NCBI GenBank assembly: GCA_014825775.1
Contig: MVAQ01000038.1
Location: forward strand, 60,946 to 124,945
Source: Krasilnikovozyma curviuscula
Lineage: Eukaryota; Basidiomycota; Tremellomycetes; Cystofilobasidiales; Mrakiaceae
Direction: 5' to 3'
DNA length: 64,000 bases
Part shown: positions 9,973 through 22,107 of the stretch, piece by piece
How positions within the stretch are numbered: the stretch's first letter is position 1
Layout of the letters: the number at the start of each line of letters is the position of its first letter
Translations under genes and position numbers: made by a program
Notes under the pieces: generated by a model
What the model was told of the DNA's origin: nothing
The model's database searches: none
The model's input: only the letters and a program-made list of their open reading frames with translations

Positions 9973-12900
9973 ATGCACTCTAGCCCATCCTCGAGCCCTC
10001 ATTTACAACACAGTAACACAGAAACATCACCATCATCATCTAATACCACTACCTATTATGGATCAGAGGAACACGCAGTCGATCCAGAGTCATGGAAGGT
10101 CTTTGACGAGAGGAAGAGCAGAGGTGTCGAGGGACACGCCCGACGAGGAGGCGTGAGGGGATCGAAAATTGGGAATGTTGATTGGAAGAAGAGAGTGAAT
10201 GAAGAGGACAGCGGTGAGCAAGTCTGTGGTGGGAGATCGTAAGTTGGGTTCTCTTTCAAGCCCACTTGGCGTTGCTTCCTAGATGAACTGAAGTTTGTGC
10301 ATGTCTCGTCTGTCAATCGGCACCAGATACCTCCTATCGATTCCATCAGAGACGACTTTGTATATCCTTGCATTGCTCCCTCCCTCCGTACTACTCCTAT
10401 GCACCACGCTCTGCGTCGACATCCACGACCTGCTCGAGGACGACTCAGTCTGGCGAGACTGCTACATCAACAACTTCGTCGGCAGTGCAGCAGGTGAGGG
10501 ACTCGTGAGGAGCGTTGGTGATGTGAAAGGTGGGAGGGGCTGGAGGAAGGAAGCAGTGATGAGGGAGAAATTTATCCAGTGCGTACTGTTTCACTCGTGC
10601 TTATCGGACGGAAGTCGTCGCTGACTTATGTCTCCATCATAACCTTCCCAAAAACAGCCGTCTCTCTCACTCAAAGACGCCAACTGTGACCCACGACCCA
10701 CGTCTAAACGGTACACCCCCACTCATCTCGCTCTCGTATCCGTTCAGCTTACCTCACCAGCCGACATACTCGACCCCTCGTGGGCCATCACTCCTCAACA
10801 TTTCCTCCCACCTCGGCTTGGCCTCACGATCCGACCCGCTGAATGGCAAAGTCCTCAAAGGCTGGATCGACTCCAATGCGACCGTCGCTGCAGGCGCAGG
10901 CGATGGGCTTGTTGCGAACCCCAACGCGCTTGCTGCTGGAGGGGGTTTCAGACTCGATGTGACAGCGACTATCACGCCTAATAGTGAGCCATGGAATATC
11001 GTATGGGGATTCAGGAACGGCCAGGTCGCTACTACTGTCGTCTCGTCCACCGCCGCAACGCAGAGAGCCCCGACAAGGACATACCGTTCCTCGGTTATCG
11101 AGTCGCACGAAGGCAGCGTGATTGACCTCAAAGGTTCAATGGAACAGTTTGTATCTGCTGGTGGGGAGGATGGGAGGGTCAAGCTGTGGCACACCACGGT
11201 TTCGTCGACTTCCGCTGGCTTAGCTCGGAGAGGAGACGACCAACTGGGTCCAAAGTGTGTTTGGACGTCCGGCGTCTTACCTCGTGTACCCGGAGAACCT
11301 CTTGATGGCACCATCCTGGTTGCTTGGGAGCAGAGAACGCAGACGATCGCTGCGTTCAGTGGGAAAGGAGACCTGCGAGTCTGGAGCGGGTTCACCACAG
11401 TTGACGTCGAGGTGCAGGATGTCGTCTCTGGTGAGGTCAGCATCAAGCCGATGTTAAAACCTCGACACTTTGCGCTTGTTTCCGCTACGGAGGACGAGAG
11501 GGCTGCTGGATCAGGTTGCGCACTTGAGATAGATGCACCAGAAGGTGACCTTTCTCAGCCCATCGATGTGCTCCTACATCGTGGTGGAAGCGAATCGTTC
11601 GAACGCATCAGGATTTCATTCAATCAGTCGGGTCCACCTGAAGAGCCTGCAGTCTCCACCTCGACATACACCTCCACGTTTGCCGCGTGCGCCAACCTCA
11701 CATACGTCAAGACAGAGTTTTACATCCCCGACTTCATCTCTCTCCCGCTGGCACTGTCAAATCATCCTTCGCCAACACCAACACCGCCTCTTTCAGATAC
11801 ACCAGGCGTGCTCGTTCTACCCGAGGCGCCGGTCGAAGAGAGGGGTACGAAGCTTGGGCTTGGAGATGAAAAGTTTGTCATTGCGGGTGATGAGGACGGC
11901 TGGGTTCGGATTTGGAAATGGTCTGCTGCTCCTCAGGAAGGTGCTTCAGTGCTGCCCGTCAAGGAGTGGAAGGCAGTTGATGGACGAGTAACCGCTTTGG
12001 AGAGCATTTATGGGTTGATCCTCGTTGGATGGTGAGTCCCTCCCGTTGCGCTTTCTAAAGCCCCCACTGACGTTTTCCTTTTTGCATCTTAGTCTGGATG
12101 GGACTTTGAAGATCTTTTCACCACTCTCATCGCCTCCATCCCTTGTCCGCACCTTCTCAGACCGCTCAGCAGACCGACACGCTCGCGTGAACCTGGCCGC
12201 AGAACTACTCGACCCGTCGCGATGGGCGGTCCATCGTGTCATCCTCGAGAGGGACTTGCTGGTGTACAGTGCTGGTGGAAAAATTGTTTGTTGGAGAGCA
12301 GGAACGGGCAAGGAAAGAGATGGGAAAAGTCCATGGAAGGGAAAGATAGTGGGTAAGAGGAGCGTGGGTGGTGGGACCAGTAGTCGTGGTATAGGCGGAG
12401 GTGGTGGATTGAAAGGCTACCGTGAGTCCTTTTTAATTTTCGGAAGTGAAGTCTTCCCTTGCTGATATCTCTTACTGCGCTCTAGACTATAACGAGATCC
12501 TCAGTGAAATCACCGAAGGACGCATGGATCTCCACTCTCAAGCCCAAAGTCGCCTCACATCCACTCAAGAAACAAGAGCTCAAATGGATTCTCTCGCAGA
12601 TCTTGGTCTGACGGAACAAGAGACGGTCGAATACCTGATGATGCTAAGTAGAGACGAAGAAGAAGCTCGAAGGAAAGAGGAAGAGCAGTTGTCTCGAGAG
12701 ATGAGCGAACTTGGTCTAGGAGGAAGAGACAATGATGAGAATGATTTTGATGAGGAGCTGGATATGAGTTTTGATGACGACGGCCAATACCTTAACGATG
12801 CAGGTCCTTCATCCTTCCGACGAGAATCACAGTCCTCTTCCGCTTCGTCCACAACAACAGCCTCTCAACGCATCAATAACAGAACATCACCTTATCTATC

Positions 12901-13570
12901 ACCAGTTATCTATCCAGCTCGGGGACTCTCATGGCCAGCATCATCTCCAAGGCTAGGAGCATCGTCACCCGCTGGCGTTCACGAATCTCGGCTTCAGGTC
13001 TCGCCTCGACCATCGCCAACAGCTGAAGACTTCTTCGTTTCACCTCCCAACAGCTTCAGCTTAGGCGATAGCCTCAAGGACCGAGCCCTAATGGATAAAG
13101 AATTTCCTAGCATCAGCTCATCTCCAGTGAATGGCAGTCCTCTTGGAAGCCGGAGATCTAGTGCAACAACATCCAATAAAGCGGTCACCACTACCGCTTG
13201 GGGAACAATCGCTTCTAAAACATCACCACAACCAAATGCAGTCGCTTCTTCGTCGCAGACCCCATCACCATCAGTAACGTCCGCCTGGAGTGGCAACAAC
13301 AGGGCTGCTGCTCTAAACAGCCCATCGCCTTCGCCTTGGTCTGTACCCCCGTCTGTACCATCAAGCCCCTCGCCATGGGGGGCCAAGAAACTATCAAATT
13401 CAGCGCTACATGCACCATTGAACGTTAGAAGCGCGGCGCAGAGCCCATCGTTGCTGACTCGTTCGATCAGCCAGAACACAGATTTGACGGTGAAGAGTCG
13501 GCAGGAGCAGGAAGAAGAAGATTTACGGCTGGCTATTGAGTTGAGTATCGCTGAGAGTATGGGACGCTGA
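9973..13570 (+). CDS. F-box/WD40 protein with C-terminal ubiquitin-interacting motif (Ufo1/Pof10-like)
   Basis: Predicted substrate adaptor of an SCF ubiquitin ligase. Five exons (donors at about 10239, 10581, 12031 and 12421) give a protein of roughly 1,100 residues. Order of parts: Ser/His-rich N-terminus; F-box around YLLSIPSETTLYILALLPP ... LEDDSVWRDCYINNF; WD40 repeats visible as FVSAGGEDGRVKLWHT, IAAFSGKGDLRVWSGF, FVIAGDEDGWVRIWKW and ILVGCLDGTLKIFSP; a conserved helical acidic segment (TEQETVEYLMMLSRDEEEA); a long Ser/Pro/Thr-rich linker; and a terminal UIM, EEEDLRLAIELSIAES, matching the e-e-x-L-x-x-A-I-x-x-S pattern. F-box plus WD40 plus C-terminal UIM is the architecture of yeast Ufo1. 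The Ufo1 equivalence rests on domain order only. The gene converges with the sugar transporter, 278 bp away. Confidence 0.85.
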
Positions 13571-13848
13571 GCTGTTTAATCTTAGGATAATACGCAATGT
13601 GATACTCAATTTCTCATGCAATTTTGTCGATCGCACAGGCCACTAAGCAAAACTATTTACTATTCTTTGCGCATTAAAAAACCCAATTATTAAGAGAAAA
13701 AAAGCAACTTCAGCAAATTTAAAAGGGTCCCGTTCAGATATATGATTGGTAGAAGCAGCTTGCGTGTACACATATTTTCAGTTGCACGTCCTCCTTAATC
13801 GTCAATAGAACAGCTATTTTCAACAGTTACAATTTTCTGGCCCACTTC

Positions 13849-16518
13849 TCAGGCCGTCTGCTTAACAGAGGCTGCTGGAGTAGAGTTGACGGGTGTTCTA
13901 TCCTCGTCAGCCGCGTACTCGTTCATCCTGACATCGCCAGGCTTTTCACCTGCATACTCCTTGTGCTCCAGCTCTACTCTTAGTCTTTTCTCCTGAGGAA
14001 TAGATTCCACAGCATCTCGCCTGTGGGAGTAACCAGGTGGGACCCACTTCGCGGATTTCCAGGGCTATCGTAATCCATATTGATTAGTCAAGGTTAATCA
14101 CGATGTCTGCTAATCAGTTCAAGTCTTATACCTCTTCGATAGTAGTAGATCAGACTTACCGCGACACTTGAATCCATCCACATCTGATCAATGGCCTCCA
14201 AGCTGAGTCCTGAGGTTTCTTTCAAGAAGAAGTACACAAAGAAGACTGAGAAGAGGCAACTTCCAGCAAAAACAAAGCCCCACTGTAGATACAGGAAACC
14301 AGAGTAATTGGTTTCAGCAAAGTTCCATCGACACTAGTCTGGAACCATGGCGAAGAGCTGCAACTTCGCATCTCCGCATTGGAGTGAAGTATGACTTACA
14401 GCAAACCCGATTTTGTTGGTTACAAACGGGGTGGCGAATGCTACTCCAAAGTTAACGACCCAATTTGTTGCTGTACCAAGCCCTGCCTGCTTGGCTCGGG
14501 TCCTGCTTGGGAATGTTTCACCCATCAAAGCCCAAACTACTGGGCCCCAGGTGCTGAAATAGGTTTTAAAAGACAATACCGAGAAAAAAAGGTAGAAGCA
14601 AATTTCGGTATGAGATCAACTGAAGATGAAGACTCGGAGCCATGAGGGCGCGAGTTCGCCCATACAGTAATCAAAGCAAAGGAAGAAGCGCTCACGATGC
14701 AAATCCCGCAATGAAGAAACTGACGATACGCAGAACATACCAAGCGATGGAAATGTTTATTAGAAGTTATTGAAAGACTCGAAGTGTATCTGGAGCTCAC
14801 CAAGCAGCAGCAATCATGAAGCTACCCAAAGACTTATTCGTGTATGGATCAGCGACAGTCCCAGTAATTGCGAATGCCATCAGCCAGGCGAATTGCCAAA
14901 GTCCTCCCCAAATCAGGGTGTTCCTTCTTCCAAACTTCTCCAGGAAGATGAGACCTGGGAATGTAGTAAAAGTATTGACAGCACCTGCGGGAAGAAGCGC
15001 GGGCAAGCATAGTAAGTTTTGACTTTGATAAGGGGTAAAGTTGACCTAAGGGACTCACCCAGAATGATTTGGGTAACGTAGGAATTGCCGAGTCCAACAC
15101 CAACGAACAATTGAGCTCCGAAGTAGACTTCGTGAACAAGGAGAAACCATCAGCATTCTGTGCGGACTGCTTCACAACCTCGACTCACAAAAGTAGTTGA
15201 TTCCAGTGAGAATCTGGAAGAACTGGAGCATCATTCCTACAACAGTTCTACGCCAGAGTATTGGACCAAAGCACTCCAGCCAAGTTCCACGGCCTTCGCG
15301 TTTTTCCTCCTCAATGGCATTGAGGATCTCTTCGTAGTCGTGTTCGACATAAGGGTCGGCTTGATCAATGCTAACTCCTCTCAGCTTACTAAGAGCTAGT
15401 TTGGCACCTTGTTGGTCTCCAATCCTCATCAGGTGTCGAGGGGATTCCACCATGAAGAGAATTCCAACGCCGAGGGTAGTAGCGACGACCATTCCCAGAC
15501 CGATTAAAAGGCGCCAAGCAGCTGCTCCACCTAGATTTTTGGTACCAATGGCAAAGCAATACGAGATGAGAATGCCGCTATAGAACAACAAAGCGGTCAA
15601 GCGGTTTAGTCTGGGCACTTCACTATTGCACTGTCTCGTTTGCAGCTTACAATGTGTTGAACCACTGATAAGTTGCAGTTAGAGTGCCTCGGAGCCTCTT
15701 ATCCGCCGTCTCTCCTTGGTAAACAGGAACGATTGCTGAGATGCCACCCTAAGAGACGAGGAACGCATAATAATCCACAGCCGTGCTCTTGTCAACATAC
15801 GGAAACGGTAGTTCTGCCTTCAATCAAAGCAACTCACAATTCCAAGACCTGCAATAACTCGTCCTACCACGAACTGTATCCATGAAGTAGAACTGGCAAT
15901 CTGAACGGCGAAACCGATGTCGACACAAAGGCAGTCTGGACGAAGAGGACGAAAGAAAGTGTCAGTTATAGTAACTGTAACTGTAACTGTAAAGTTAAAG
16001 AAAACTCTTTCCGAACGGAAAGACCGTGACTCACAAACAGCAATTGCTTTTCTTCTGCCAACACCATCACTAATATAACTCCCACCAAGCGCGCCGAAAA
16101 GTGTACCGACCGAGAGCAAGCCTACAGTCAACCCACTGCGGACGTTGGAAAAGCTGAGATTGTCACCATTCCTGACATCAGCGAACCTTTCCAGGAAGTC
16201 TGGCATAATCAGGATGTCCGCAATGTAACCGGTATCATATCTGTTGACCGGGTGCCCCAGTAAACAGCGAGCATCGACATTCAGCGTCATCGCCCTTTTC
16301 AAAACACCGAAATGAAGATAGACTGCTTGTCGACGTACCCATAAAGAAATCCGCCCATAGAAGCAAAGGCTGCAAGGGCGAAAGATAGTATCTTGGACAA
16401 GAGGACAGGTTGAGGGAAGGTATCAGCTTTAAAGACGAAAGGTGCTGAGTGGCTCTTGTTTTCTTACGGAGACTGGTGAATCGCCCACCATGAATTGCTT
16501 ATGAGAAACAGCTGCCAT
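13849..16518 (-). CDS. MFS sugar (hexose-type) transporter
   Basis: Twelve-helix sugar porter of the plasma membrane, about 540 residues, in roughly a dozen exons. Start MAAVSHKQFMVGDSPVS at 16518, stop TGA at 13849-13851. Family motifs in order: MGGFLYGYDTGYIADILIMP (helix 1), GGSYISDGVGRRKAI (D-x5-GRR loop), VVGRVIAGLGIG, VPVYQGETADKRLRGTLTAT (PxYxxE-xxxRG), VESPRHLMRIG (PESPR-like, with V for P), LQFFQILTGINYFYFGAQLF, EKFGRRNTLIWGG and STWGPVVWALMGETFPSRTR (WGPxxW...E-x-FP-x-x-R). The tail is hydrophilic and ends SVKQTA. This is the SP family (TC 2.A.1.1); glucose/hexose is the usual substrate, but sensors and other sugar porters share these motifs. One intron carries a GTAACT microsatellite and a short hairpin at its 5' end. 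It is divergent from the OPT transporter. Confidence 0.9.
15971..15992. repeat. GTAACT microsatellite in a transporter intron
   Basis: About 3.5 head-to-tail copies of GTAACT inside the intron at roughly 15940-16034 of the sugar transporter. An 8-bp perfect inverted repeat with a 2-nt spacer (about 16007-16024, tctttccg/cggaaaga) lies next to the donor site. Confidence 0.7.
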
Positions 16519-18340
16519 ATTGACTGATAAGAAATATTATAGTCTGTTGCTATATGTGTTGTTAGTTCCCAGTAGCTTTGAAGAGGTTGTGGAGAGTTGA
16601 AGTTTGCGGTGTGTGATTGTGGAGAACCTAACTCATCCTTCCTTCTCCTCGCATTTATATACGTGGTACATGTCAATCGATGTACGGGGAAATAGTGAGG
16701 GGCTCAGAAACTTCTGTTTTTGGCAGTACGGGGTAAAAAACAGTTTCACAGGCGAGCGGATTAGGACGTAATTTATTTGCGGGCTGTTGCGGTAAACACT
16801 TCCTCTACTTACCCTGTTGACAAATCGGTCTGATAGACCCAGAGAAACAACTCATCATTAATCAACTCAGAAAAAAAGGTGGTTCAAAGAGGAATTGATG
16901 CAAAAAAAGTATAGAGTAGAGGATCCAAAAGCGGAGGGAAGTGGGGAATAAGTGTTTCTTCTTCTCTGTTACTTTCTCAATATCGTCACCGCTATTCTGT
17001 CGTAAGTTTATCCCTTGATATAACGGCGCGAAAAGATGAAATATAGAGTAAAAATAGCATCAAAGTAACAAGCGGTAGTACCGGTACTGAAGTTTGATTG
17101 GAGGTGATTGGCCCGGTGGAGAACTGTCGTCCGAAGAAACTCACTAACTCGTCATCGAGTTTTTACCAGAACCATAGTCCCATGGCGTACCACCTCAGAA
17201 AGTCTACTCAGCCGTAAAAGGAAAGTACACAGACCAAAGACAACACTGTAGACAACACTTTAAAAGGGTGCAGAGAAGCAGATGTTTCCGTTAGTGAGTC
17301 TTTTTTGGGAAAGAAAGTGCACAGAGAACACAAGGGTAGTATGTCTCGTTGAGAAATTCAACATCGTCGACAGAGTGTATCTCGCTGTTGGGTCGCTACA
17401 GCTACGAACAAGTGGGCTGGGCCCGCACCTCATCCTGATTCCATTTGCATCAAATGTGTATCGTGTATCTTCAGCATAGAATCTAGCTTCAAAAGTTGAT
17501 AGATTGTTTGCCGTCAATAACGCCAACTTTTTTTTTGAGCCCTCATTATTCGCAGTACTCGAGCAGAAGGACGAGGCTGTAAGGACATGCAGGTGATAAT
17601 CTCAGTGTATTGTGAGTACTCCACAGATTGTTTCTGTTGTCTTGGAGGAGTTGAGACAAAGTGCTGAAGACAGATCATAGAGGAGGAGGGATTGAGGCGG
17701 AGTAGGTTATGGTCGGACGGCTGCCCCTCAACCTTCCCTGATAGAGCACAGAGTTGACTTGAACTAACTCAGCACACCAATTCGCCTAACGGTCAGAATT
17801 TCGTGGAGAGTTCGTTGAGTTCGTCTAAGAAGACACTTTGAAGGAACGATCGCGCGAATGAACCTCGCGATTTGATTATTGGGCTCGGCAGATCAAAACA
17901 CACTATGCTATGAGCACCAAACGCACCATCACGTTCCGGATTCGTGGAGGCCGCGACTGTCAGTAGGACACGTACCGCTTTCGCGTGGCCTTCTTGACAC
18001 AGGAAGTGAACTGCATTCGAGAACCACCAGGATTTCTCACGCTTGTTAAGCTCACCTGAACTTTGTCCTCATTCCCAGTCGCAACTCAACATCGGATCAA
18101 AATTCGGTGATCAGCAAACCGGAACCCTATTTCGCCCTCACCCGTAGTGCTATTTTCAAGTCGCTTAGCTTGCGCCGCCTTGACTGGATTCGCCATTTTC
18201 TTCTACACGACAGAAGTGGAAGGAAAGGCGCCTTCTTCAGAATGAAAAGCTGCTCTGAACTTTTGACAGGTATTTAAGGAGGTAGTACCTCAGCATTTGC
18301 TATCTCAGCGACTCTTTTCAGCAGCAGCGCTCCAAAAGAA
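16519..18340. promoter_or_regulatory. 1.8-kb divergent promoter region between sugar and oligopeptide transporters
   Basis: No gene is seen: the open frames here (such as 17260-17526) are short, lack domains and have no splice partners. A TATATAAA box on the minus strand at 16654-16661 lies 136 bp upstream of the sugar transporter. A TATTTAAG element near 18270 is about 65 bp upstream of the OPT start. The size is unusual for this compact window, where most intergenic gaps are 0.2-1.2 kb. It suggests extensive regulatory DNA, an unannotated non-coding transcript, or a lost gene. Confidence 0.5.
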
Positions 18341-21300
18341 ATGGCGTCTTTGGCCAACGGAGGAAATGCACCAGGGTTGGAAGTGAACGTCCCTCACTAC
18401 GAGGTGGATATAGCTCCCACAGTCCAGAGTCACGCTGGCAGTGACGAGAAGAGTTTTGAGAGAGATGAGAAGGATGCAGAGAAGTTCGGAGAAGAAGGTA
18501 AACACTACGGCGAAGTCGAGGTTGAGAATGTCGAGACTGTTGAACTCACTCCGGTTGAGCTCTTCAAGGTGAGTCAATAATACTTCCATTATTTCGAGGG
18601 TAATTTCGAGGGTAAATTTGTTGATTTGACCATACCATTGACTCTAATCTGCAATTGGCACTATTCCGGCGCAATTCCAAGGTCAACGTCGACGGTGATC
18701 AGTCGCCTTTTCCAGAGGTTGCTGTGAGTACAGAAACTGTGCTTTCCAGCTTTCACCTCACTAACTCCTTCCCAACTCTTTTCGAAAAGGCTTGTGTTTC
18801 AAATACAGATGATCCATCCATCATAGTCAACAACTTCAGGATGTGGGTTCTTCTCACGATCTTCGTCATGCTTTTTGCTGGTGGTATGTTTTTTTCGTAT
18901 TTCTATACTGACCCAGAGCATTTGCTGACCATTTGGTTATGGTGCTGATCACTAGTCAACCAGTTCTTCGCTCTTCGGTATCCATCCATCACCCTCAGTT
19001 ATGTTGTTTGTGAGTTTCTGCTCCTGGTTCATCTTCTCACAATCGATACTGATTGTAATACTCTTCACTAGGCCAAATCGTTGTCTTCCCAATTGGTAAA
19101 GCTTGGGAAAGACTCCCTCGCCTTAGGATAGGCACCGAAAAATACCATGTCGACCTTAACCCCGGAAAATTCAGCATTAAGGAGGTTAGTAAGCCCCACA
19201 GGCAGTGATACTTCTTGAATCTGATACTGCCTCATGTCTTTTCCTGATTATGTAGCATGCTATCATCGGTAAGAAAACCTCACTCTTCTTTCTCGTCACG
19301 CTAACGAGCTGACTTTTCACCCTGCTCCTTGCTCAGTCATCTGTGTCAGTCTTACCTCCTCAACTGGATATGGACTTGGAGCTTTGGGTATATACAGCTA
19401 CTTTCTTGACCTTTCACAAAGTCACATAATTTGACATTGAAAACAGTCTCCATGCAGTCACCCGTATATTGGAACAAGAAGTCAGAATTCGGCGCTGGAT
19501 TTGCCTTCCTCTTCCTTCTCACCTCTCAAATGTTGGGATTCGGTCTCGCAGGTGAATTTAATTGCTCCCATCGGTTCCGTGCCAATCTTAATTTACTGAC
19601 TTCTGTCTGCTCTTAAGGTTTGAGTCGTAGTGAGTATTTAGCCTATTGACTCTACTTTTCTATTTGACTGATGTTTGTGTCACTTAGGATGGCTTGTCTA
19701 CCCTGGTGCGCTTATTTGGCCGCAAACTCTCAGCTCAACAGTCCTCTTCAGAACACTTCACGAAGAAATCGACCAAGAGCCCGCAAATGGCTGGACCATC
19801 TCACGTTACAAATTCTTCGGATACGTTTTGCTAGGAAGCTTTGTGTGGTTCTGGTTCCCTGATTACCTTTGTACATGTCTCAGCTCCTTCGCGTTCTTGA
19901 CTTGGATATGGCCAAAGAATCAAAAAGTCAACACCATTTTTGGAGTAAGCCCTTTCTTTCTGTTTTCCCTAAGCTTAATCCTTCGGATAAACGAGGGGTT
20001 GCAACTTACCCAAATGCATCTTCTCTCTATTTTCCTATCGTAGATGAGCTCTGGACTAGGTCTTCTTCCAATTTCCTTCGATTGGACCCAGATTAACTAT
20101 GCAGGAAACCCTCTAACCACTCCATTTGCCATCACCGCTGTGAGTATTTCACTGCGTTCCCTAAAGATCTGCCATCTCTGATACTGTTTTGCTGGGCTCC
20201 CCAGAACTGCTTCGCTGTTGTCGTCATCTTCTACCTGTTTCTTAGTCCCATCCTGTATTACTCCAACGTCTGGAACTCAGCCTATCTCCCGCTCCTGTCG
20301 TCAAGCACTTTCGATAACACTGGGACCAAATACAATGTCAGTTTCCATAGGAAGCAGCCCTGGTTCATTTCCTGAGTACCTCTTTTATATTTTTACAGAT
20401 CTCTAGAGTTGTCAACAGCCAGAGCGAGTTCGTTCTTTCCAAGTACAAGGAATACTCTCCAAGTGAGTTTTGTGGTGTGTCAAAGGGCAAAATCAACTTC
20501 TCGCAAGAATGCTGATACGCGCCTGTTTCTCTCTTGCAGTGTACATCTCGATGTCGTACTCGCTCTCCTACGCTCTCAGTTTCGCAGCTGTTACTGCTAT
20601 CGTTTTTCACACCTATCTCTACAATGGAAAAGAGATCTGGGCCAAGGTAAGCTGTTCCACTTGTCAGATCAAAGTCTTCCCCTTGACCCCTAACATCTAT
20701 GCCGCTTCTTGCAGTTCAAGGATTCTCGATCTGGAGGTGAAGATATCCACAAGAGACTCATGAGCAGCTACGCTGAAGTTCCAGACTGGTGGTATCTTGC
20801 GCTGACGGTCGTTGTCTTGGCTTTGGGAGTTGTCACCGTTGTCGTCTGGCCAACGCAGTTGCCGTGGTGGGGTCTGGTTTTCATCTGTAAGCTCCCATTA
20901 TGTTAATTGATCCTAAGAGTGGTAAATTCCTGACACAGATATTCCTGCGCTCGCGGTTTATCACTCTCATACTCTTAGGTTTCGGAATGGGAGTTATCTT
21001 GATCATTCCGGAGGGAATTCTAGAGGGAACGACCAACCAGCGTGTATTCCTCAACATCATCACTGAGCTTATTGCTGGCTATATCTGGCCAGGAAAGCCC
21101 TTCGCCAACATGCTAGTGAAGGCATATGGCTACAACTCGGTGAAGCACGGAATGGATTTCGCGGCTGATCTCAAGCTCGGCCAATACCTCAAAGTAGCGC
21201 CCAGGCTTCTCTTCGTGGCACAAATTTACTCTACACTTCTCTCAACTATGACACAAACTGGCGTCCTGATGTGGATGTACGGCAACATTGACCAGCTCTG

Positions 21301-22107
21301 CTCGCCAAAGAACACTAATAGATTCACCTGCAACGGAGTAAATGTCGTTTACAACGCAGGACTCATATGGGGAACAGTTGGGCCGCAGAGGTTGTTTTCA
21401 ACCGGGCAGGTCTACTCTGTAAGTGTTACTGTAAATTCCGGGCGGCGTCTTTCCCAAGCTGACTGCGTTTTACGCGAACAGAGCATCATGTACTTCTTCC
21501 TCATCGGACCAGTTATTACTGTTGCTGTGTACTTTATCTATAGACGTTATCCAAACAGCTGGGTTCGTTACATCAACGTACCAATTTTTTTCAATGCTGC
21601 TGGAGTGAGTGGTTCCTACCGCATTGTTTTGGGCGCTGTTCACTGACAACCGACCTCTATGATTTCTTATCAGAACATCCCACCAGCTAACACTACTCAA
21701 TAGTGAGTTTGCCTTCCAGTATATTACCTGACACTGCGCTGTGACTTATTGCTACCAACCTTTTATGACAATAGCTCCCTATGGTTCATCACCGGATTCA
21801 TCTTCAACTATCTAATCCGAAAACGTGCGATTAACTGGTGGAAGAAATACAACTGTCAGTGACATCTGTCTGATTTCACTCTGGTTCTCACTGACGCCTT
21901 ATCCACCTCCCAGACCTGCTGCAAGCTGGACTTGATACAGGCGTTGCGCTTGCGACCATTATCATTTTCTTTGCGCTCAGTTACCACGGTATCAAGCTCG
22001 TCTGGGGTGGAAACACTATCTCTAACAACACTTATGACACCGCTGGTACTCCTTGGTTGAAGGTTGCGAAGGGGAAAACTTTCGGTGCTGCTGTCGGAGA
22101 GTTCTGA
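18341..22107 (+). CDS. Oligopeptide transporter, OPT family (PT clade)
   Basis: H+-coupled plasma-membrane importer of tetra/pentapeptides or glutathione-like substrates. ATG 18341 ([18 protein letters not shown]), stop TGA 22105-22107. About 17 exons encode close to 780 residues. After an acidic N-terminal tail come the family signatures [16 protein letters not shown] (NPG motif of the PT clade) and [20 protein letters not shown] (equivalent to the K-I-P-P-R motif, here KVAPR). Others are [20 protein letters not shown] and [20 protein letters not shown], with many hydrophobic helices between (12-16 expected). Substrate cannot be read; PT-clade members range from peptides to metal-chelates. 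It shares a long promoter region with the hexose-type transporter, so co-response to nutrient status is possible. One intron holds a 12-bp tandem repeat. Confidence 0.93.
18591..18614. repeat. 12-bp perfect tandem duplication in OPT intron 1
   Basis: The unit atttcgagggta occurs twice head-to-tail (18591-18602, 18603-18614) inside the first intron. Confidence 0.8.

Noticed and set aside
10754..11446. 230-codon minus-strand ORF inside the F-box/WD40 gene
   Set aside because: Lies antisense to an exon with clear WD40 repeats; composition is a codon-shadow.
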